A DNA stretch of 64,000 nucleotides from JBMOUD01 sp049319665 (GTDB taxonomy: Bacteria > Pseudomonadota > Gammaproteobacteria > Enterobacterales > Enterobacteriaceae): contig NZ_JBMOUD010000001.1 of assembly GCF_049319665.1 (NCBI RefSeq), forward strand, positions 496,001-560,000, given 5' to 3'. The position numbers and the translations under genes were made by a program. The notes under the pieces were generated by a model. The model was not told where the DNA came from. It saw only the letters and a list, made by a program, of their open reading frames with translations, and made no database searches. Positions within the stretch are counted from its first letter, which is position 1, and the number at the start of each line of letters is the position of its first letter. Of this stretch, positions 61,928-64,000 are shown piece by piece.

Positions 61928-62339
61928 TATGTTGGTCCTGCTCGGGCTGATAGTTGGGGCCGATTTGCCTCCAGGCATCGGCTATATTTTCCAACAAAAC
62001 TAACACTTCGGTGATAGCTTGCTGATCGTTGTGTAAATTAGCATGAAGCAGGCGTCTTACCATGTAGTCATAAAGCGCCTCCAGATTATCGACGAGCTCA
62101 GCGGCACCGTGCTCGCGGCTCATACCAGCGCTTAATCCACTGGATATAATGTTGATTGCTTTAGATAGCGCTAAACCCTTTCCGGCGATATCGCCTTGTT
62201 CCATCAATATTTGGGCACGAACCAGGGCGCTACGCGCCCCGTCAAATAACATGACCACTAGTTGATGCGGGCTGGCGCTCATCACTGCGCTTTCTAGTCC
62301 TACCTTAGCGTAGGCCTGGGCACCAGAACGATAATTCAT
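61902..62339 (-). CDS. fliS: Flagellin chaperone FliS
   Basis: Export chaperone for flagellin. 145 residues: MNYRSGAQAYAKVGLESAVM, SPHQLVVMLFDGARSALVRAQ, KGLALSKAINIISSGLSAGM are FliS signatures. The C-terminus is a little longer than E. coli FliS (136) and overlaps fliT. Follows fliD after 15 bp. Confidence 0.96.
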   Translation of the reverse strand: MNYRSGAQAYAKVGLESAVMSASPHQLVVMLFDGARSALVRAQILMEQGDIAGKGLALSKAINIISSGLSAGMSREHGAAELVDNLEALYDYMVRRLLHANLHNDQQAITEVLVLLENIADAWRQIGPNYQPEQDQHNGSTSVPG

Positions 62340-62354
62340 GGTGAGTTGTCCTTA

Positions 62355-63767
62355 TTAATTGTTATTTGAATTCAACTGTGAAGCCAGTGCATTACCGGTA
62401 TTGGTTAATTGGTTGACCAATACAGACAATTGAGTAAATTGCTTTTTAGTTGCCGCCATATTCGCGTCGATGCTTGCCTGAGTCTGCGTAATCTGGTCAC
62501 CCAACGATTTTAAGGTTTTATTAATACCGTCGGTGGCATTTTGTAATAGCCCGCCCGAAGTATTCAATATATTGCCTAATAAGGTTTCAGTTTGGGTGGA
62601 GAAACCGGTGGTTTTACCGTCACCCTGGAAGAATGCGGCCACGCTGGCAGGTTTTTTTGCTAATGCATCGGCGAGCTTGGCTGAATCGACGGTTAACTTA
62701 CCGTTGATATCTTGGGTAATGCCCATGCTTGATAAGGTGGCGTAATCACTATTGTTTTGTGATGAGGTCAGTTGGCTACGTAGCTGACTGGTAATCGTAC
62801 GGGTCGTATTGTCACCAACTAATGCACCGTTGCTCGCATCTTGCGTCCCTGAACCAGGTTTTGAGGCGGTATAGGCAGTCTGGTTAGCAATCGTGGTTTG
62901 CAGTGAGTTATAGGCATCAACGAAGGCTTGAATCGCCGTAGTTGTCGCCGTCGCATCTCTGTTGATGGCCAACTTTTCTGTGTCTTTACTGGTGGCTTTC
63001 AAATTTAATGTCACGCCATCAATGGCATCGGTAATATTGTTGCTGCTGCGGGTAACCTGAAGATCATTAATGGTTAACTGTGCATCTTGTGCTGGCACTG
63101 AAACGCTGAGGCCATTGGTGGCCGCAGTCGGGTCGTAGCCAAGTACACCTTGCAGCGTGTCATCACCTGAAACGCTGACCGTCATCGCGTTAGCGGTGCC
63201 TGTGTCGCTCGAAGTGAGTGACAGATAGTAGCTGTTGTCATCACCTTTAATAATACTGGCGGTAACGCCGGCTTGCTTGGCATTGATCGCATCACGAATG
63301 CCGGTCAGATTGGTTTGGTCGTTAGTCAGGGTAACCGAGATATTTCTATCTTTACCCTGGGCATCTTTACCTTGAGAAATCGTCAGCGTGCGCGTTGCGG
63401 CGCCGTTGCCGATATTGGCTTTGTTGTTGGCCTGCTTCTGGGTAATCAATGATTGCGACTGCGCCAGTTGGGTTACATTAATATTGTAATTACCAATACC
63501 TGCATTTGGCGCGAGTGTTGCCGAAAAAGCAGTGTTAGTACTGGTGACTGCGGTGGTGGCCAGATTGCCAGCAGATAACGCTTTATTGGCGGTACGCAGT
63601 TTATCCAGCGAAGTTTGAATAATACTATAAGCAGTTAACTGTGCTTTATAAGAGCTTTGTTGTTGAGTAAAAGGGGTCAGACGTGCATTTTCTGCATCTT
63701 GTAGCTTGTCGTATATCGAGTTGAGGTCAAGGCTTGTGCCGGCACCGAGTGAACTGATTTGAGCCAT
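62355..63767 (-). CDS. fliD: Filament cap protein FliD (HAP2)
   Basis: Pentameric cap that assembles flagellin. ATG 63767 (MAQISSLGAGTSLDLNSIYDKL) with AGGAAG upstream gives 470 residues (E. coli 468); 11 upstream codons are rejected. The C-terminal coiled-coil (QASIDANMAATKKQFTQLSVLVNQL) matches the family. First gene of fliDST, with a FliA promoter 36 bp before the ATG. Confidence 0.96.
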   Translation of the reverse strand: MAQISSLGAGTSLDLNSIYDKLQDAENARLTPFTQQQSSYKAQLTAYSIIQTSLDKLRTANKALSAGNLATTAVTSTNTAFSATLAPNAGIGNYNINVTQLAQSQSLITQKQANNKANIGNGAATRTLTISQGKDAQGKDRNISVTLTNDQTNLTGIRDAINAKQAGVTASIIKGDDNSYYLSLTSSDTGTANAMTVSVSGDDTLQGVLGYDPTAATNGLSVSVPAQDAQLTINDLQVTRSSNNITDAIDGVTLNLKATSKDTEKLAINRDATATTTAIQAFVDAYNSLQTTIANQTAYTASKPGSGTQDASNGALVGDNTTRTITSQLRSQLTSSQNNSDYATLSSMGITQDINGKLTVDSAKLADALAKKPASVAAFFQGDGKTTGFSTQTETLLGNILNTSGGLLQNATDGINKTLKSLGDQITQTQASIDANMAATKKQFTQLSVLVNQLTNTGNALASQLNSNNN

Positions 63768-63783
63768 TTTATTCTTCCTATCT

Positions 63784-64000
63784 TTAAAAGGGGATATCAA
63801 AGGTTATCGGCAGAGACTGGCGGAAGTTTATACCAGTTGATCGAAATTTATGGTGCGAATAGGCATTGATAACCTCCTTAATTTGGCTGTTCAACACCGG
63901 CTCATCATCAGGTGAAAATAACAAGAACAGGCTGGAGGCATTGTGGGCTTTAAATTGCGTCAAAACGATAGCGTTGGTAAGTAATATTGAGAGTTTGTTT
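63784..64000 (-). CDS. 3' end of an unidentified gene entering from the right
   Basis: A minus-strand frame is open from the window edge for 71 codons to TAA (63784-63786), 16 bp before the fliD start. Visible stretches are NKLSILLTNAIVLTQF, LFLLFSPDDEPVLNSQIKEV, NAYSHHKFRSTGINF and the end PITFDIPF. No family is recognised. Its last 16 codons carry the fliD promoter. It could be a late-flagellar or flagellin-modifying gene by position only. Confidence 0.45.
   Translation of the reverse strand, partial: NKLSILLTNAIVLTQFKAHNASSLFLLFSPDDEPVLNSQIKEVINAYSHHKFRSTGINFRQSLPITFDIPF
63804..63830 (-). promoter_or_regulatory. FliA (sigma-28) promoter of fliDST
   Basis: On the minus strand: TAAACTTC, 11 bases, GCCGATAA. 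The -10 is perfect; the -35 has two mismatches. It lies inside the last codons of the unidentified minus-strand frame that ends at 63784. Confidence 0.85.

Overview
The window is a chromosomal segment of an enteric gammaproteobacterium, most likely a Yersinia or close relative. The flhDC-motAB-cheAW and flg/fli genes, the E. coli-like dacC-ybjG and ybjL-ybjM-grxA-nfsA-rimK-ybjN-ybjO-rlmC blocks, and several ERIC elements (one of exactly 127 bp with TATACCC/GGGTATA ends) all fit. Moderate G+C and the flagellar gene order point the same way; the species cannot be fixed from this sequence alone.

Layout. 1-1218 is a long AT-rich region upstream of flhD with a CRP-like site and an unexpected sigma-28 (FliA) promoter match about 900 bp before flhD. 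1219-6949 is flhDC-motAB-cheA-cheW, closed by a strong terminator. 7046-10287 holds a leader with a tiny ORF and then an ABC transporter (a fused double permease plus an ATPase, with no binding protein). 10637-16070 is a FliA-promoted chemotaxis unit: a Tsr-like receptor, a collapsed but open-framed second receptor, and cheRBYZ. 16507-20207 is flhBAE. 20342-22144 is flgN-flgM-flgA (minus strand). 22338-32539 is flgBCDEFGHIJ and flgKL (plus strand).

The flagellar genes are then interrupted by about 16 kb of other genes: yohK-yohJ, dacC, ybjG, a GNAT gene, a three-gene HAD/PlsC-like/GNAT cluster, a BhsA/YhcN-type secreted small protein, then ybjL, ybjM, grxA, nfsA, rimK, ybjN, ybjO and rlmC. 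From 48440 flagellar genes resume on the minus strand: fliRQPONML and fliKJIHGF, with fliE divergent at 60024. The end holds a LysM-less degenerate LytM lipoprotein, a small membrane protein resembling the GhoT/OrtT toxins, fliT-fliS-fliD, and the 3' end of an unidentified minus-strand gene at the right edge.

How it works together. FlhDC (class 1) would activate the class 2 basal-body and export operons (flhB, flgA/flgB, fliE/fliF, fliL). FlgM holds FliA until the hook is complete; FliA then drives class 3 genes. Good FliA promoter matches (8-mer, N11, 8-mer) lie before tsr, flgM, flgK and fliD. fliA, fliZ and fliC are not in the window and presumably lie beyond the right edge. The observations most worth following are the GhoT/OrtT-like gene, the orphan FliA promoter upstream of flhD, the collapsed receptor fused translationally to cheR, the binding-protein-less ABC transporter with its leader, and the periodic direct repeats before the YhcN-type gene.
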